From positions 1-64,000 of the forward strand of contig JAJKFH010002581.1 in assembly GCA_023333565.1 (NCBI GenBank): a stretch of 64,000 nt of DNA, read 5' to 3'. The stretch is from Puffinus mauretanicus. Taxonomy: Eukaryota; Chordata; Aves; Procellariiformes; Procellariidae. Shown in pieces: positions 1 to 12,845 of the stretch (within the stretch, counting starts at the first letter, position 1; the number at the start of each line of letters is the position of its first letter). The position numbers and the translations under genes were made by a program. The notes under the pieces were generated by a model. The model saw nothing but the letters and a program-made list of their open reading frames with translations. It had not been told where the DNA came from and did no database searches.

Positions 1-436
1 GAAGCTGGTGAAGGGTCTGGAGCACAAAGTCTTATGAGGAGTGGCTGAGGGAACTGGGGTTGTTTAGTCTGGAGAAGAGAAGGCTGAGGGGAGACCTCAT
101 CGCGCTCTACAACTACCTGAAAGGAGGTTGTAGCGAGGTGGGTGTTGGTCTCTTCTCCCAAGTAACAGCGATAGGACGGGAGGAAATGGCCTCAAGTTGC
201 GCCAGGGGAGGTTTAGATTGGACATTAGGAGAAATTTTTTTTACTGAAAGAGTGGTCAGGCCTTGGAACAGGCTGCCCAGGGAAGTGGTAGAGTCACCAT
301 CCCTGGAGGTATTTAAAAGACGTGTAGATGAGGCCCTTAGGGACATGGTGTAGGGGGCATGATGTGTTAGATTGACGGTTGGACTCTATGATCTTAAAGG
401 TCTTTTCCAACCTCACTGATTCTATGATTCTATGAT
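1..436 (+). mobile_element. CR1 LINE 3' end, including ORF2 C-terminus and 3' UTR
   Basis: This is a Chicken Repeat 1 non-LTR retrotransposon fragment, cut on the left by the window edge. Bases 60-353 encode a 97-residue piece of the ORF2 (reverse transcriptase protein) C-terminus, ending in the familiar block [20 protein letters not shown] and the terminal RDMV before the TAG stop. After the stop comes the short CR1 3' UTR with GATCTTAAAGGTCTTTTCCA, then two copies of the octamer ATTCTATG (419-434). That octamer repeat is the usual CR1 terminus, used in target-primed reverse transcription. The frame is kept only by two compensating indels: relative to the second copy at 1534-1844 there is one base fewer near 167 and one more in the T-run near 233-243, so about 23 codons between them read out of frame. 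The element is dead, since only the 3' end is seen and no reverse transcriptase or endonuclease domain is present here. Confidence 0.95.
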
Positions 437-1533
437 CAGGACTCTTTTTTAGAAACATTTTACCCTCCAGAGATGCAGCACCTGACAGTGATTAAAACAA
501 TTATTTATATACCAAATATACAGAACACAGATTAACACCTAATTCTTTTAAATTACTGCACAGGTTCTAAAAGACTGAAAATCAGCAGAGAGGCTTCCAC
601 AATTTCTGTAAAGCATGGACTTTTACTTCTGGTACAATATAAGTTTATGTCAGAGTGGGTTTATATTTTCAGTTTAAATATGATTTTCTCTCACCCAAGC
701 TAGTATTGAACTCGCATGTTCCATTTTTTAAATTTTTTTTTTTCCAAACTTGACTTTATTTTAATTAAGCATATGGAAATCTTATTTAAACAATGTGGAA
801 AGATCAATTATGTAAGGAACGTTTCTGAATTATATGTTATAAAAAGATTTCTTTATGTATATTTCCTTAACTTGGTATTCACCTCACGGTGGAAAATTAC
901 TTCAGTTGGATATTGGATTTTAGAGCACCTTGGAAAATTGCGCCAACATTTCATGAGACTAAGTCTCATGTTGTCAACGTGAAGCTTTAACTTTAGCAGC
1001 CACTGCCATTCCCCAAATGTCTTTTACGAAAATGTCCTTCACACAAAATAATTTTAAAAGGGCAACTATAAGAAAAGCAAAACTAAAACCAGGGACGTTG
1101 ACACTGGCCTCCACAGCACTAAGAGCTATAAGCCTTGTCTTGAGATGGCCACTTGGACTGGCCTATGCTTCTAAGGTACAATAAATGAAACTCTGCAAGC
1201 ACGTAGTATTATCCTAATGTATACATCAGATTTTGCTGTCCTTGATCACACTGAGAAATATCTTAACCTGAGAATAAGATAAATCTAATAAGGTACTATG
1301 AAGAGTAGGTCACCTTTTGACATTTGAAGATGTCAGATTCTGGCCTAAAGATAGCACTCCCATACATTTATTTCCTATTCTTATTGAAAAACAGGACACC
1401 ATTAAACCACAGTCGAAAGACTTAGCAGTATGAAAGAATAAATCAAACCTGTGAAATGAGTATATTTGAGAAAAAATTATAAAAAGAAGAAAAAGAATGT
1501 TTACTTTATAAATACACTGCACCACATCAGAAT
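437..1533. other. AT-rich noncoding stretch between two CR1 copies
   Basis: No gene is seen. Open frames are short and contain T-rich or A-rich low-complexity sequence. The only structure is a short inverted repeat at 952-970: CATGAGACT, one A, then AGTCTCATG, a perfect 9-bp stem around one base. Confidence 0.6.
952..970. repeat. 9-bp perfect inverted repeat around a single base
   Basis: CATGAGACT-A-AGTCTCATG reads the same on both strands apart from the centre base. It could be a dimeric factor site or a chance palindrome. No neighbouring element explains it. Confidence 0.5.
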
Positions 1534-1844
1534 AAAGGAGGTTGTAGTGAGGTGGGTGCTGGTCTCTTTTCCCAAGTAACAAACGATAGGACAAAAGGAA
1601 ATGGCCTCAAGTTGCGCCAGGGGAGGTTTAGATTGGATATTAGGAAAAATTTCTTTTCTGAAAGGGTTCTCAAGCCTTGGAACAGGCTGCCCAGGGACGT
1701 GGTGGAGTCGCCATCCCTGGAGGTATTTAAAAGACATGTAGATGAGGTGCTTAGGGACCTGGTGTAGTGGTGGACGTGGCAGTGCTGGGCTAACAGTTGG
1801 ACTTGATGATCTTAAAGGTCTTTTCCAACCTAAACGATACAGTG
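1534..1844 (+). mobile_element. CR1 LINE 3' end, 5'-truncated
   Basis: This is a second CR1 3' fragment in the same orientation as the one at 1-436, but 5'-truncated. It starts at AAAGGAGGTTGTAG, within the last ~75 codons of ORF2. Bases 1552-1767 stay open and end in the ORF2 C-terminal block ([20 protein letters not shown], then RDLV and a TAG stop). The reading frame here lacks the double frameshift of the first copy, so it is the better guide to the ancestral frame. The 3' UTR follows with GATCTTAAAGGTCTTTTCCA; the terminal octamer is degenerate (GATACAGTG). Severe 5' truncation and lack of target duplications are normal for CR1. It has no coding capacity for a functional protein. Confidence 0.95.
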
Positions 1845-4681
1845 AATTTCAAAAATACATTTCTTAGAATTCCGGACCTAGCAATAGAATACAGCCAAGT
1901 CATTAAAGATGTTGAACATATACTTAATTTTCAGCTTATTTTTATGCCCCCCTGGCCTCAGTGAGATTTAAGGATGTGTTTAAATTTTCTATTTAATCAA
2001 GGCCTCAGTTATGAGGATAATAATGCATTTACAGCATGTATTTTTCTACTGTAAGATGCAACTTACAAACCAAATGTGAGGAATATCATGCTTGGCAGCA
2101 TTCCCTAAGGGAGTCTGGATCTATAAACACATGGATGTAATGCGTTTGTTAATGCAATTCTTCTTCCATTCTCTGACAGTTATAATATAAATAACATTTT
2201 CTCCTTAGGAAGCAATCCAAATACAATCAAACCAGTATATTAATATCCGTTAAGGTAATCTTCAACTTTGTAACTGTTTTGGAACTCCATTTTGTGAGAG
2301 ACTATAAGAAACTGGACACAGACATGAGGCAGCAGCCACACATCACGTCCTGTTGCACAGACCACGAAACGCTAGGACAGCTCTGTTACACCTTGTGTTA
2401 CTTTGCCGTGGAAGACAGAGGTATCTCTCTGCCAGCGTATGACAGATGCTTAGACATTGTTCTTTAGCTTTAACCTTTTCTTTGTTCTTTCAGTTTACTC
2501 TCAAACAGCCTTTGTGTGAGCCCTCCGCAAGTTAGGAGTCTCACCTGAAAGCCTGGACAGATGGGAAGGCAGGATGCGGCTCCTGGTCCGTACTCAGAGC
2601 CATTCTGCAGGAGAATGTATTTCTGAGAACGTGGAAGGGGGGGCCGTGTCCAGCTCAGATATGAAAGTCACATCTGCTTCCATGATCTGCCACTTCAAAG
2701 CACTTCAATCCCAAGGAAAATCTAAGTCAGGCCATCAGGTCTAGTTAAGTGAAACTGGAAAGATCTCTTGTGTATCACCCAGAATGGATCGATTCAGTCT
2801 GTATCAAAATGAAATAACTCACAAATAAATACAGTCGCACCAGCCACTTATTCATATGAGCTGGACTAATGAGCAGACATTCAAAAGAGCATGACAAAGA
2901 AGCCAGAAATCGGCCTGGGTTCAGAGGAACACGAGGAATCCCTAAGATGGCTTTTTCAAGAAGTTGCCAGTTAATCAGGAAATACACAGAAGCATAGAAT
3001 CAACAGATTGGAAAACTAAGCAAAAGACCCAGAAGTTGGAAAAAATGTGGGTTGTGAATATTTTGTTCAAATTAATATTCTGGCAGATACATTTTGAACA
3101 AGCTGTAATTTGTATAAGGCACCTTCTGTTAAATTTGTGGCACAGAATTACACGGACCGATCCAACTTGAAATCAAACCATGGATTTGCATCAGTGCATC
3201 TATTTACCCTTACTCACCCAGGCCTAAACTACTGAGGAGGAGATATTTAAAATAAGAGAATGTAGATAAACACTTAAAAATAATTTTCCTTCAAAAATAA
3301 AAGATGCATTTTATCTCTCCAAAGAAACTAAAGTAAAAGGACCTGAATAAGTCTTTGACCAATACTCATGCTCTGACAGCCTTTGTTTTATATATTAATT
3401 TTGTACAACACACAAATTCATAGCTAGCAATGAGATTGTAGGAACAGAATTAAGAGAAGGGCTAATCTCTCAGCTATGTTGTCAACACTATATTTAGAGA
3501 GCTGAAGGCAGAAGTATTAATCTGTCAAAATCAAAGCCATGGACAATGCTCACCTCTGCAGAGTGGCTGAATCAAAATTTTTCTGCCATGCATTTTATTT
3601 TTGAGTGCTTACTAAAAAGGTAGATCACATTAAAAAGGGTATGTAGCACAACAGTGACAAAATAATCTGGTAGAGAAATACAGTTGACGAATTATAACTT
3701 AAAGAAAAATGAATGACTGGCTGTTCTTGCTAGCATAATATGGAAACTAATGGGAAAAAAGATCAAGGCAGCATGAATTTTTAAAACAAAAAAAACCCAA
3801 CAAAATTATTTTAGCTTTAATTCAACACGTATGCATGCTACAAACATCATTCAGCTCTGATCTAATATTTTATTTATCTCAATTTTTTGCTCCTTATGTT
3901 ATTACTAGCGACGTCAGCCATACTGGTTATGTTCAATACGAACATCAATACCTAGGAATCTAAACAGGCAATTTTACTTTCCCATCAGTGATCAGATGTT
4001 GATTTTTCAAAGATATCCAAAACCGTTCTATGGCACAAATATTATTTTCTGAACATCACAAACCAGAATGGTTATTACAATCACTGATTTAGAGAATAAC
4101 GTTTTAATGCCCGCCAAGCTTTAGAGGCCACTCAGCATTAGGTGGATTGTACATGCTCTTCAGAATGATACCACTGATTTCAGCTGGGCTACCATGCCAT
4201 TTTATAGGTTGATCATGTGCACAGTTTCCCTAAAGGCGTATTTTATGCATTCAGTGAGGCCATACTTTGGCAATTGGATGACACATAGTGGGCATATACC
4301 TGATCTATAATGCAAAGCACATTTCAGTTTTGATGGAAAGTGTGCTATATATCTGATTTTTGCTTCTTTTCATTCAATACAAATCACTTTGATAACTAGT
4401 ACCACATTATCATGATCCAAGCAGCTTTTATATTTTGATGATCAACATAATCTGATTATTATAAGAAAACTAGAAAGAAAATGTTTCCAGGTCACTGCAG
4501 ACAGTGCATTTGGATAATCCTAAAGACACCCCTGAAAGTTATACCAAACAGGTATAACAGTCTGTGTATTAACCTTGTAAAGAGTACGCTGGAAACCAGC
4601 ATTGTCCAGGCTTTGGAAGAACAGTATTCATCCTCCTCTGTTGCTTATTAGAAACTAAATCATTCTACAAGCAGTAGGAAT
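1845..4681. other. AT-rich noncoding stretch, nothing recognised
   Basis: No gene, RNA gene or repeat family is recognised. The short open frames at about 2279-2467 and 2964-3170 lack protein-like conservation cues and splice context and are treated as chance. Confidence 0.6.
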
Positions 4682-4770
4682 CATCCAGTCATGGAATAAT
4701 TTAGGTCGGAAAAGACCAAAGGAGGTCATCTAGTCCAACCTCTTCAAAGTTAGATCCAAGGTGAGCTGGA
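4682..4770 (-). mobile_element. Old CR1 LINE 3' tail fragment, reverse orientation
   Basis: Read on the minus strand this is a degraded CR1 3' end. On the plus strand TTTAGGTCGGAAAAGACC, followed by GGTCATCTAGTCCAACC, is the reverse complement of the CR1 terminal region (GGTTGGACTnGATGATCTnnAAGGTCTTTTCCAACC). The following TTCAAAGTTAGATC also occurs in some avian CR1 subfamilies. The octamer tail is reduced to GTCATGGAAT. It is more diverged than the two copies at the start of the window, so probably an older insertion. The inner boundary near 4770 is approximate. Confidence 0.8.
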
Positions 4771-7700
4771 TAGCAATCTGCTTCTTGAGTGAGGTGGATC
4801 AGCCAGCTAAAATCTAAAATAAAATACTGCAGAGGGCATTGATTTTATGAAATCAATTCACAAAACCTAGAAGCACTTCCACCTAATATATGTCACAAAA
4901 AGGCCTACATAATACCAGAAATAAATGCAAATACTACAGCCACATTCATCAAAATAATACAATACCAGCAAAATCATCGTATTGAAGTCTGTGAACACTT
5001 TTTCAAAACACATCAAGCATGCACAGAGCCTCTACCTTTGCAGTAAATTTTTTCAGTGCATACAAACAAATATCTTGCCTATGTTAAGCCCCAGAAGGGT
5101 GGGGGTTTGTTGACTTTGCAAAGTTCCTTCAGAATGGAAGCACAACTCCAGCTGGCAAACTAGTTTATAAATATCCACACCTCTGGTAAAAGCACAATAT
5201 AATCCCCAAACCAGGAAGTTCTGAACTTTTCTCTGTGGACTACAACACGGCTCCACAGTCTGTGTCAGGCTTCACAATATCAGAAAAAAAGAGCTGGATT
5301 CCAATTCTGAAAAATGCAATGGAAGTATCAAGAGGAGAAGAACCGCTCAAGATGTAAAAAGAACCATGAGGTATACATGGGTTAAATACCAGGACAAACT
5401 TGTGAACTAGGATGCCCATCCTATGCACGGGAGTGCCACAGTCCACCTGCAGTGAAAGGCACATTTCCTAAGGAGATACGCCAGAACAAGCTTGGGACCC
5501 TGGCTGGGTTGCAACAGACACAACAACAGACAAATCTCTTTACCTTCCTACAGGTATCTAAGCAAAAAATGTTTGCTGAAGCATCTTTAGTTTCTTCTTA
5601 CTCTCTTCTTCAGGTTGGGTATATAAATGTAGCAAATTTCTTACAGCTGCAGATTAATATCACTGCTGCTTATAGTGATGCTGTCCAGGGAGGAATATTT
5701 TAATACGAAGAGCAGGATCTTCACATGACCTTAAGAGCTGTATTGCCACCCCATATTCGGACTCTGCAGAATTGTGTATTGCATATGCAAGCTCTGCTGG
5801 TGGTTGGCAAGACGAAGCGCTTGTCAGTTATGAACCTGCGGAGTTCCGTTTAACGGGAAAAAGACTCAGCGCTCAAACCAGTTTGCAAATGGAGAAAAAA
5901 GGCTTACATAAGGGTGGTGACCATAGTATTTTATAAGCTACCTAATTAGCTGAGCAGCCCCCCAAATCACCGAAGAGTGATTGCTCTTCAGACATCAGAA
6001 CTAGCCGCTACAACACCTCCTTGCTGAGGAAAGCCACTGGCAGAAACGGAGTTGTCCTTAGGAAGGACATAGGAAACCTCTGACCTCCTGCTAGAGCTAT
6101 TCCTCTTTCCCTCTTTTCTCCTTCACCATCACTAATGTGATTGTAAAAATCCTAAAGTAGGGAAAAGGAGCTTAGATCAATTTGATTTTAATTAATTTTA
6201 TCTAAAAAACCCCTGCCAGACTTATTGAATCTGTGTTACAGTAAAACAAGATGTTCCATTTTCCAGACCATGTGATTTCTTTCTAACACACATGAAACCT
6301 TCTTCTATCTCATCAATGAGTATAAAGCAAAAACCACTTATGTAGGATATTTTGTGAAGGATATGGAGTTGCATAAATGACTTTGGAAAACATTGCTTCA
6401 CATTGTTCTGTTTGACATATAATTCTTTTTCCTCTTCATGGGTAAATTGTAAAAGTATTTCTAAACAAAGTCTTATCATGAACTCATCAGTATGCACATT
6501 CTGTGCTCACATTTAGGATCTATTTATAAAATCAATTCTGTTCTGGGCTCTGACAAACAAAACTGAAATGCAGCTGTGTGACATGTTGATAATTTTCATT
6601 AGTTCTAAAAAGCCTCAATAGAAATTACAATCTTACTTGTTATAACCAAATTATCTTGGAGAACCCACAGGAAAGGTGACTTTTCTATATTATCTTACTT
6701 GTTAGTGGAAAGAAAGAAGGGAGAGGAAAGAAGTGGATAAAAATTGAAAGGAAAAAGTAAGATGAAAACAGATGTACATGCTTGAAGCCATGCTTGACTG
6801 GAGAAAGTCTTCAGCATCACTGTCAGAGACAAATGTGTATTAGTTACTCTTGCATTATTTGCACATCCTTTATTACATTGGAGGAGTATTTGCTCAAATT
6901 TTGAATTAGCTTGTTATTTTAAAATCTGAAAACCTCCTGGTATTCAATACAAAGAGCCAAAATTCAGCAACTACCTCTTCGAACAAACGAAGATAAGCGT
7001 ATTTCGTGTGCAAAAAACCATACAGTAGAGTTTACAAGGATTCCTTTTTGAGAATTAGGTCATGGTAAAGTAACTAACAAATACTTGAAAACAGTAATGG
7101 GGGAAGGCTTCATAGAAAATGAGATGAATTTCATCATTAAATTGTCTTTAAATAAAAGCCCATAAAGTAATAGAGTAAAATTAATGTTTATTTCCCCTTT
7201 TCCTGTGTTTGATAAAGAAGGCATATAAGGCTATTCTATTTTTTCCTGACAAATATTTCGGGGGGGGGGTTAATTTTGCTTCCTTAGAATACAATGCTTT
7301 TTAAGTTCTGTTGAAGAACTACCTGAATTTCTTTTTTTCTTAGGGATATTTGTTGATTAAAGGGAGATAATTCTGAAGTATTCTTTAGGCATCAGAATTA
7401 TAGAAGAGTTGCCAAAAAATAATAATTTTTTTAAAAAGTCCTACTTAAACATATCTTCTAATTTAAACTATTAAATTTTCAGCCTTTTAGTTTTTTCTAG
7501 GGTTTTATTTCATTAATTCTCCTGGCTACACGCAAGTCCTAGAGCAGGCAAACATCAAGTCTCTAAGTGTAAAACAGAAGCAGGAAAAGAGGAAGACGAC
7601 TCTTCGCCTGATCAAGAGAGTCAGGTTCATCAGCCCAGGCCTGAGGCCAAACCTGGCAGCTACCGCACTGGCCTTGCCACGCACCGCCCCTCTGAGAGGG

Positions 7701-8034
7701 CACGGCAGCTGATCCTCGCAACATGCCCTTGTCCATTCTCATGTGACAAAGTTACTATAAATTCATCCTTCAACTGAGAAACTAAATTTCACATGGAGAA
7801 AAGGTCAAGATATGCCCTTGTTGTCATCCTCTTCTGCCACTGCCATCTTCTGGCTAGTGTAGAAATCCCCGTTGACCCCCATCCCAAGGTGCCCGACTCT
7901 CCAGGCACTGACTGGGGAATTTCCTCGCACACCTCGTGGCTATGAATTCTTTAACAGTTGGGAACATAAAAATTAGCAGCTCTACTCCTAGCTTCAAACT
8001 TCCCTAACTCCCATCTAGGCTTACACTGTGAAGT
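4771..8034. other. AT-rich noncoding stretch with one locally GC-rich patch
   Basis: No gene is recognised. It includes a run of ten G (7260-7269) and a GC-richer patch at about 7530-7720 (CAGGCCTGAGGCC and nearby CpGs). A 69-codon frame is open from 7503 to 7709 after a polypyrimidine-AG, but with no supporting donor or homology, so I do not call it an exon. Confidence 0.5.
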
Positions 8035-8380
8035 TTGCAGTGCAACCTGAACACAATTTCAGAGCAGACAGATCCCGAGCTGCTCATCTTTAAGAACAAG
8101 ACTCAAAAAAAACAGGGGAAAAAAAATTCAGAAGAAAACTGTATTACAGACAAACATCTGAGGACTGTATTTACTGACATAGAGAAAGAAATCAAAAGCA
8201 TTCACTTGACTGAGAAGACAAAGTCTTCCCCTCCTTCCCTGCCAAATGATTTAAACAGTAGTCTTCTAAATATCCACAGACCAGATCTTTTTAAAGATAG
8301 TTCTGAAGAAGCAGACAGGCAATGACAGTGATATTCAGAAGTTCCAGACTACATTTGTTTCAAAGGAAGTTAGTATATAA
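8035..8380 (+). pseudogene. Coding-like open frame with a frameshift, possible decayed retrocopy or exon
   Basis: Bases 8035-8325 are open for about 96 codons (TTG at the left end, TGA stop in frame at 8029 just upstream). The translation is hydrophilic and mixed (K, E, S, D, with few F or L runs), for example HRPDLFKDSSEEADRQ at its end. This differs from the low-complexity translations elsewhere in the window. Immediately at the TGA, a one-base shift opens a continuation from 8321 to a TAA at 8378, with similar composition (NDSDIQKFQTTFVSKEVS). That is what a coding sequence with a single indel would look like. I do not recognise the protein family. No poly-A tail, target duplication or convincing splice pair was found. 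Chance is a real alternative in AT-rich DNA of this length. Confidence 0.25.
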
Positions 8381-11300
8381 GCACTTTTGAGAATCCACTA
8401 ACCAATCCTTTACACACGGTAGATTTTTTTTTTATACAAGTAACTTTTGAAAATGAAACATAGATTCATAAAAGGAAGTAAGTATTTTTCAATTTTTGTC
8501 ATTTTCTGAGTATCACAATATAAAAGAAGTTGGTTGGCTTTTCCCTTTTTGATCTGTTTAAAATGCTACTTAAATTTGTACATTTTTGTGCAAACTGCTA
8601 CTTAATTCCATAAGAAAGATAATGTAATTGTAACTGTAGTGTGATATTTCTGTGGGTGGTTTTCAAAGTACACAGTATGTAATTAGCGATAATGCAGAGA
8701 GTTCCTTTGTTTTCTGGTGGACACTCAATTTTTTTTTAAATTTGGGGCTTTGTTTTTTTTTTTTTTTTTGCTAAGTAAATACTATGTGATTGGACATAAA
8801 GTGGAGAGTGAATTAATGCTCTTATTCACTTGTGGATATTTACACTTTAACATGACAATATCCTATTTTAGACCACATGTCCTGCAGAATATTTAGAGAG
8901 AGGAGGATTTCTTCATCCCAGATGCAAATAATTTAGGAAAGAACTGCAATTATGAAACAGATGACTGCTCAAATCTTCCTGCAGGACAATTGACTTAAGC
9001 CAGCAAGAGCCACTTGGGAACTGTAAAAAGCAAAATCTGAGTAAAAAGTACAGTATGGTACAGCAATGTCATTCCACTGTGTATACATGGCCATACTTTT
9101 GAAGATAATGAAAACAGAGCATTCTCTTCAGTTTCACTGAAAAATGAATGTGTCCAGCAGCTCTGAAAATCAGGATAACACTGAATGAATGGTTTGAACA
9201 TAATTATTGGGTATAAAAAACCTATACTGAATAGCAAAATATGCTTTTGTGAAAAAAAGATCCCAACACCATGCTCATGTGATTTCTCTTTGCGCAACAG
9301 GACGGCAACAAGTGTCTTATGAGCAACTCTATTAAATGTAAAATCAAGTATCATGCTGCTAATGATTTCAATGCATTCTTACCAAATAGGTATAATCCTA
9401 AAATGTTTTTATTCAAAGATCAGCAGAAAGGAGAATACATGATATGTGGAAAAATAATGTATTGATTTACAATCTTCTATCTATAGTTGTACTTTAAAGC
9501 TCTACTGTGAAGGAAAAAAACCTAGAAAATTCCAACCACTCTTCGGTTCATTTGTGCAACTGGTTACATGAACACCTAATAAGACAACATAGGAGAAGAC
9601 TGTAAATAACTGGTTCTTTCTGTTATTGTATAAAACTAACATGCAGTCAGTTATTTGGGAAAGATGCCCCAGATCGTACATCATATAAGGACCTATGGTT
9701 CACTCTTTTCACTCTATTTTTCTTCCTTCACCTCAGTTCATTTTGCTTTGCTTTTTTTTATACATTTTATTTAAACTGAGAAGAAAAGACTAAAGCTCTG
9801 CTATCAATATTCTCCAGAGATGTAAAGTCCTACTGATGAGTATCCTTTTCCAGTCCTGGAGACAACAGGTTTGAACAATTAACTTCAAACTCAGAACAGT
9901 GAGCTCTACAATCCACAGCTTGGGTGTGTTAGCATTATATTTTTTTTCCATTACATTTAGCGAATTTAGTTTTGTCTGATATCAGCAAAAGAAATATCTA
10001 AACACTGCTCTCGTGGAAGCTGCACAAACACTGAAATAGAAGGAAACTATTGTTATCCTCAAGGATAATATAACTTTACCTTGCATGTAATACCATGTAA
10101 AGAATGTTAAAACAAATTCTGTAACAGTAAATATTAATAGTATATACTATACACATAATTGTTTCATTCCTTAATCAAAATTTAAAAATAACCCTTATTA
10201 TATTGCTTACTCATTGTTATTTTGGTTTTGAAAGTCAAGAAAAAGCTTATGTTTCCTCTACGTGCTATCTTATGAATATTATTTTAGTGGAAAATTAATT
10301 AAAATATTAATAATGTCCCAAGGTTTTATTCTAAACTCAGCATTAATGGGAGTCTGATTTAGCCTACTAAAGGACTAGACCTTTTCTCAAAGCTTTTATA
10401 CCAAGTATTTTTGCCTTGATCACAAAACAGTCATGGTATTACGACTCAATTCACAAAATTCTTTTAAGGTAAACAGTATAGAAAACCACTTGAAAATTTA
10501 TTTGAAAATCAGTATCATTGATACATTTACCAAGTTACCAGTAAAAAAATGTATTTCTAGGACTTTTTGTTTCAAAAGATCTTGCAGAATTTCAGATTTC
10601 CCTTAAAACATCTGGATGTATAAATATTCCTGTAACCATTACTTTCTCTTTTCACTACAAGCTGAAATCTTGTCCCTGTCATTCAGGGAACAAACCTCTC
10701 CGAAGCCTGGAATACTTGTTTTCCATCAATTTTACAGTATCTGAAATATAAAAGACCTGCCAAACCATGTCTACACAAAAGGCAGGAGTAACTTAAAATA
10801 ACACCAAATCTATTTCAAATAGGTAAAAACACAACTTACTTTGCCGCCTTCTCACTTTAAATTTATGTTCAGTTACTAGCCCAACACACAATAAAGGAAC
10901 TTCACTGAGTAGAAAATGAAGAATATAAACACCAGCTGAGAGCACACTCCTGTAGACTTTCTGCACATTATCTGTGGGTCTCTAAATGCTAACATTTTAG
11001 CGTATATACTTCTCACATTAAACTGCCAGATAAAAATTATATATTAACAAATTATTTAGATCATGTTTCATAATAACTCCTGAGGATCTTTTAGAGTTGG
11101 CCCACTGACTCATTCTTCCAAATGAAAGTAAATCGAATAATTTTCATCATTCATCCACCATCTAGATTAAAAGATTCACTTCCACAATCTTAAACTGCTG
11201 CCAGGGACCAGATTACTGGGAAACACACTTACGCTTTTCTTTCCAGTGCCCACTGTTAGTTTTAAAAAGTTTGCCAAAGTTATTTTTCCATTTTACAGTA

Positions 11301-12719
11301 GTCCCACAATATTTCAGATCCTCCTCCCCACATTTAGACACCAGTACAGTTTCCATAATTAATAAACCTGCCTCTTTTAAAAGCTTTGTCACTTATTTGA
11401 GCACAGGTTATATAGTACAACGTTCATTCAGAGGAAAAGAGTTGTGTTCTTTTAACATTTTCAACAAAAGCACCTACAGGTCAATATTTTATATCTGTTA
11501 AGTTTTATACACACAGTTATTTTGCTACTAATTTCTAGTGAGAGGGTCCAAGAGTCAGAGCGGGACCCCATCGCGCGTGGACAGAACCTGAAGATGACTC
11601 TGTCCATGTGTTTCCTGAGACAAAAGAGGCAATTCCACAAAATTAAATCAAAGGCTGAACAGATGACCAATAGAGTGAAATTAATGAGACACTGTTTAAA
11701 CTAGTTGTAACAGAAATGTAAAGATCATAAAAAGACCTTCATGGCTAAGCTATTCAAAATTTATTATCACAAATGGGTGGGGAGTGGTTCATATTACACA
11801 CGTTATTTCTGTGGACAAGAGGCAGGCTGTAAATCAGGGGGCTGGCAAAGCAGGGCAGCTGACATTTAACAGTGTGTTTACAAACTAAAAAGTTACATGC
11901 ATACTTAGCTGACTCAAAATTGTCTTTTATTTAAGACAGGAGCAAAAAACCACTCTGCCATTAAAGAAGTCACGGAACAATGTGATTTTTGCCTTACAAA
12001 TCTCCTGTTTGTCATCACATTGTACCAATTTGGCACATGCAGTTTGTACTTACGGTACTTTTTAGATGGGATGTCAATGTCTCAATAAGAGCTAAGTAAG
12101 AAAAAACCCCTACGGTACGCACTTTCAAAACCATGCAGCTACAGCTGGCAAATCCAAAATCTAAAAAGAAACATCTGAAACCTTGCTAAGTTCCTTGGGC
12201 TCACAGGAAACCAATACTAGACATGCAGCAAGAGAAATCTTACTTGTTATTGAGATATTCACACAGGATGAAATACAGATATTAGCATTTGGAAGGAGTT
12301 TGATAGAGCTGGTTATGAACAGAAAACATGTATTTTGCAAAGCAACAATCAAAATGCTGTGTGCCTGAATTAACTGCTTTGGGGCCAGGACGTCACCCAT
12401 ATCTTGAAACAAGAGTCAGATAATGCATTAAGAATATCAGCAATGGTGAACAAACTCAAACCCCTCAGGAACAGAGTCAGTGAAATACATGGCCTTCTAT
12501 TCCAAATTCAGGCTAACTTCAAGTCAGTTATTAACGGAGTACTGTAGGTTGAAAAAATGGCAAGGTTCTCTTCATTATAAAGAAGGTTGCTTATTTTTTC
12601 CAATCAGTTCATGGTATAGATTCCTGTTCTATGATCACACTTGTCATATTGACAACGCCAAAAAGGACAGATGTGACAGAAATTTAAAGATATGGGTTCT
12701 GGAATGGCAACAACAGAAT
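8381..12719. other. AT-rich noncoding stretch, nothing recognised
   Basis: It includes a T17 homopolymer (8753-8769). A 119-codon frame on the minus strand (8995-9354) is the longest here, but it is rich in F, L and I, as expected from the complement of A-rich DNA, and matches no family I know. No RNA gene or repeat family is recognised. Confidence 0.55.
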
Positions 12720-12845
12720 AGGAAAAGGAAAAAGAAAAAAAAAAAAATGAGGGAAAGGAAAAAGGGAAAAGGGAATAGGGAAAGGGAAAAGGGAAAGGAA
12801 AAAAGGAAAAGGAAAAAGGAAGAGGAGGGAAAAGGAGAGGGAGAG
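12720..12845 (+). repeat. Polypurine low-complexity tract (GGAAAA-type)
   Basis: About 125 bases are almost purely A and G on the plus strand. They are made of variations on GGGAAAA and GGAAAA, with an A-run near 12736-12749 and only two T interruptions. Open frames on both strands across it (126 codons each) are low-complexity artefacts: K/R/E-rich on plus and F/P/S-rich on minus. Tracts of this kind can adopt triplex (H-DNA) structure and are length-polymorphic. Confidence 0.9.

Noticed and set aside
7503..7709. 69-codon open frame following a polypyrimidine-AG, suggestive of an exon
   Set aside because: No convincing donor site and no recognisable protein; a 69-codon frame is common by chance at this scale.
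8995..9354. 119-codon open frame on the minus strand
   Set aside because: Rich in F, L, I and S as expected from A-rich plus-strand DNA, with no domain, splice context or family I recognise; likely chance.
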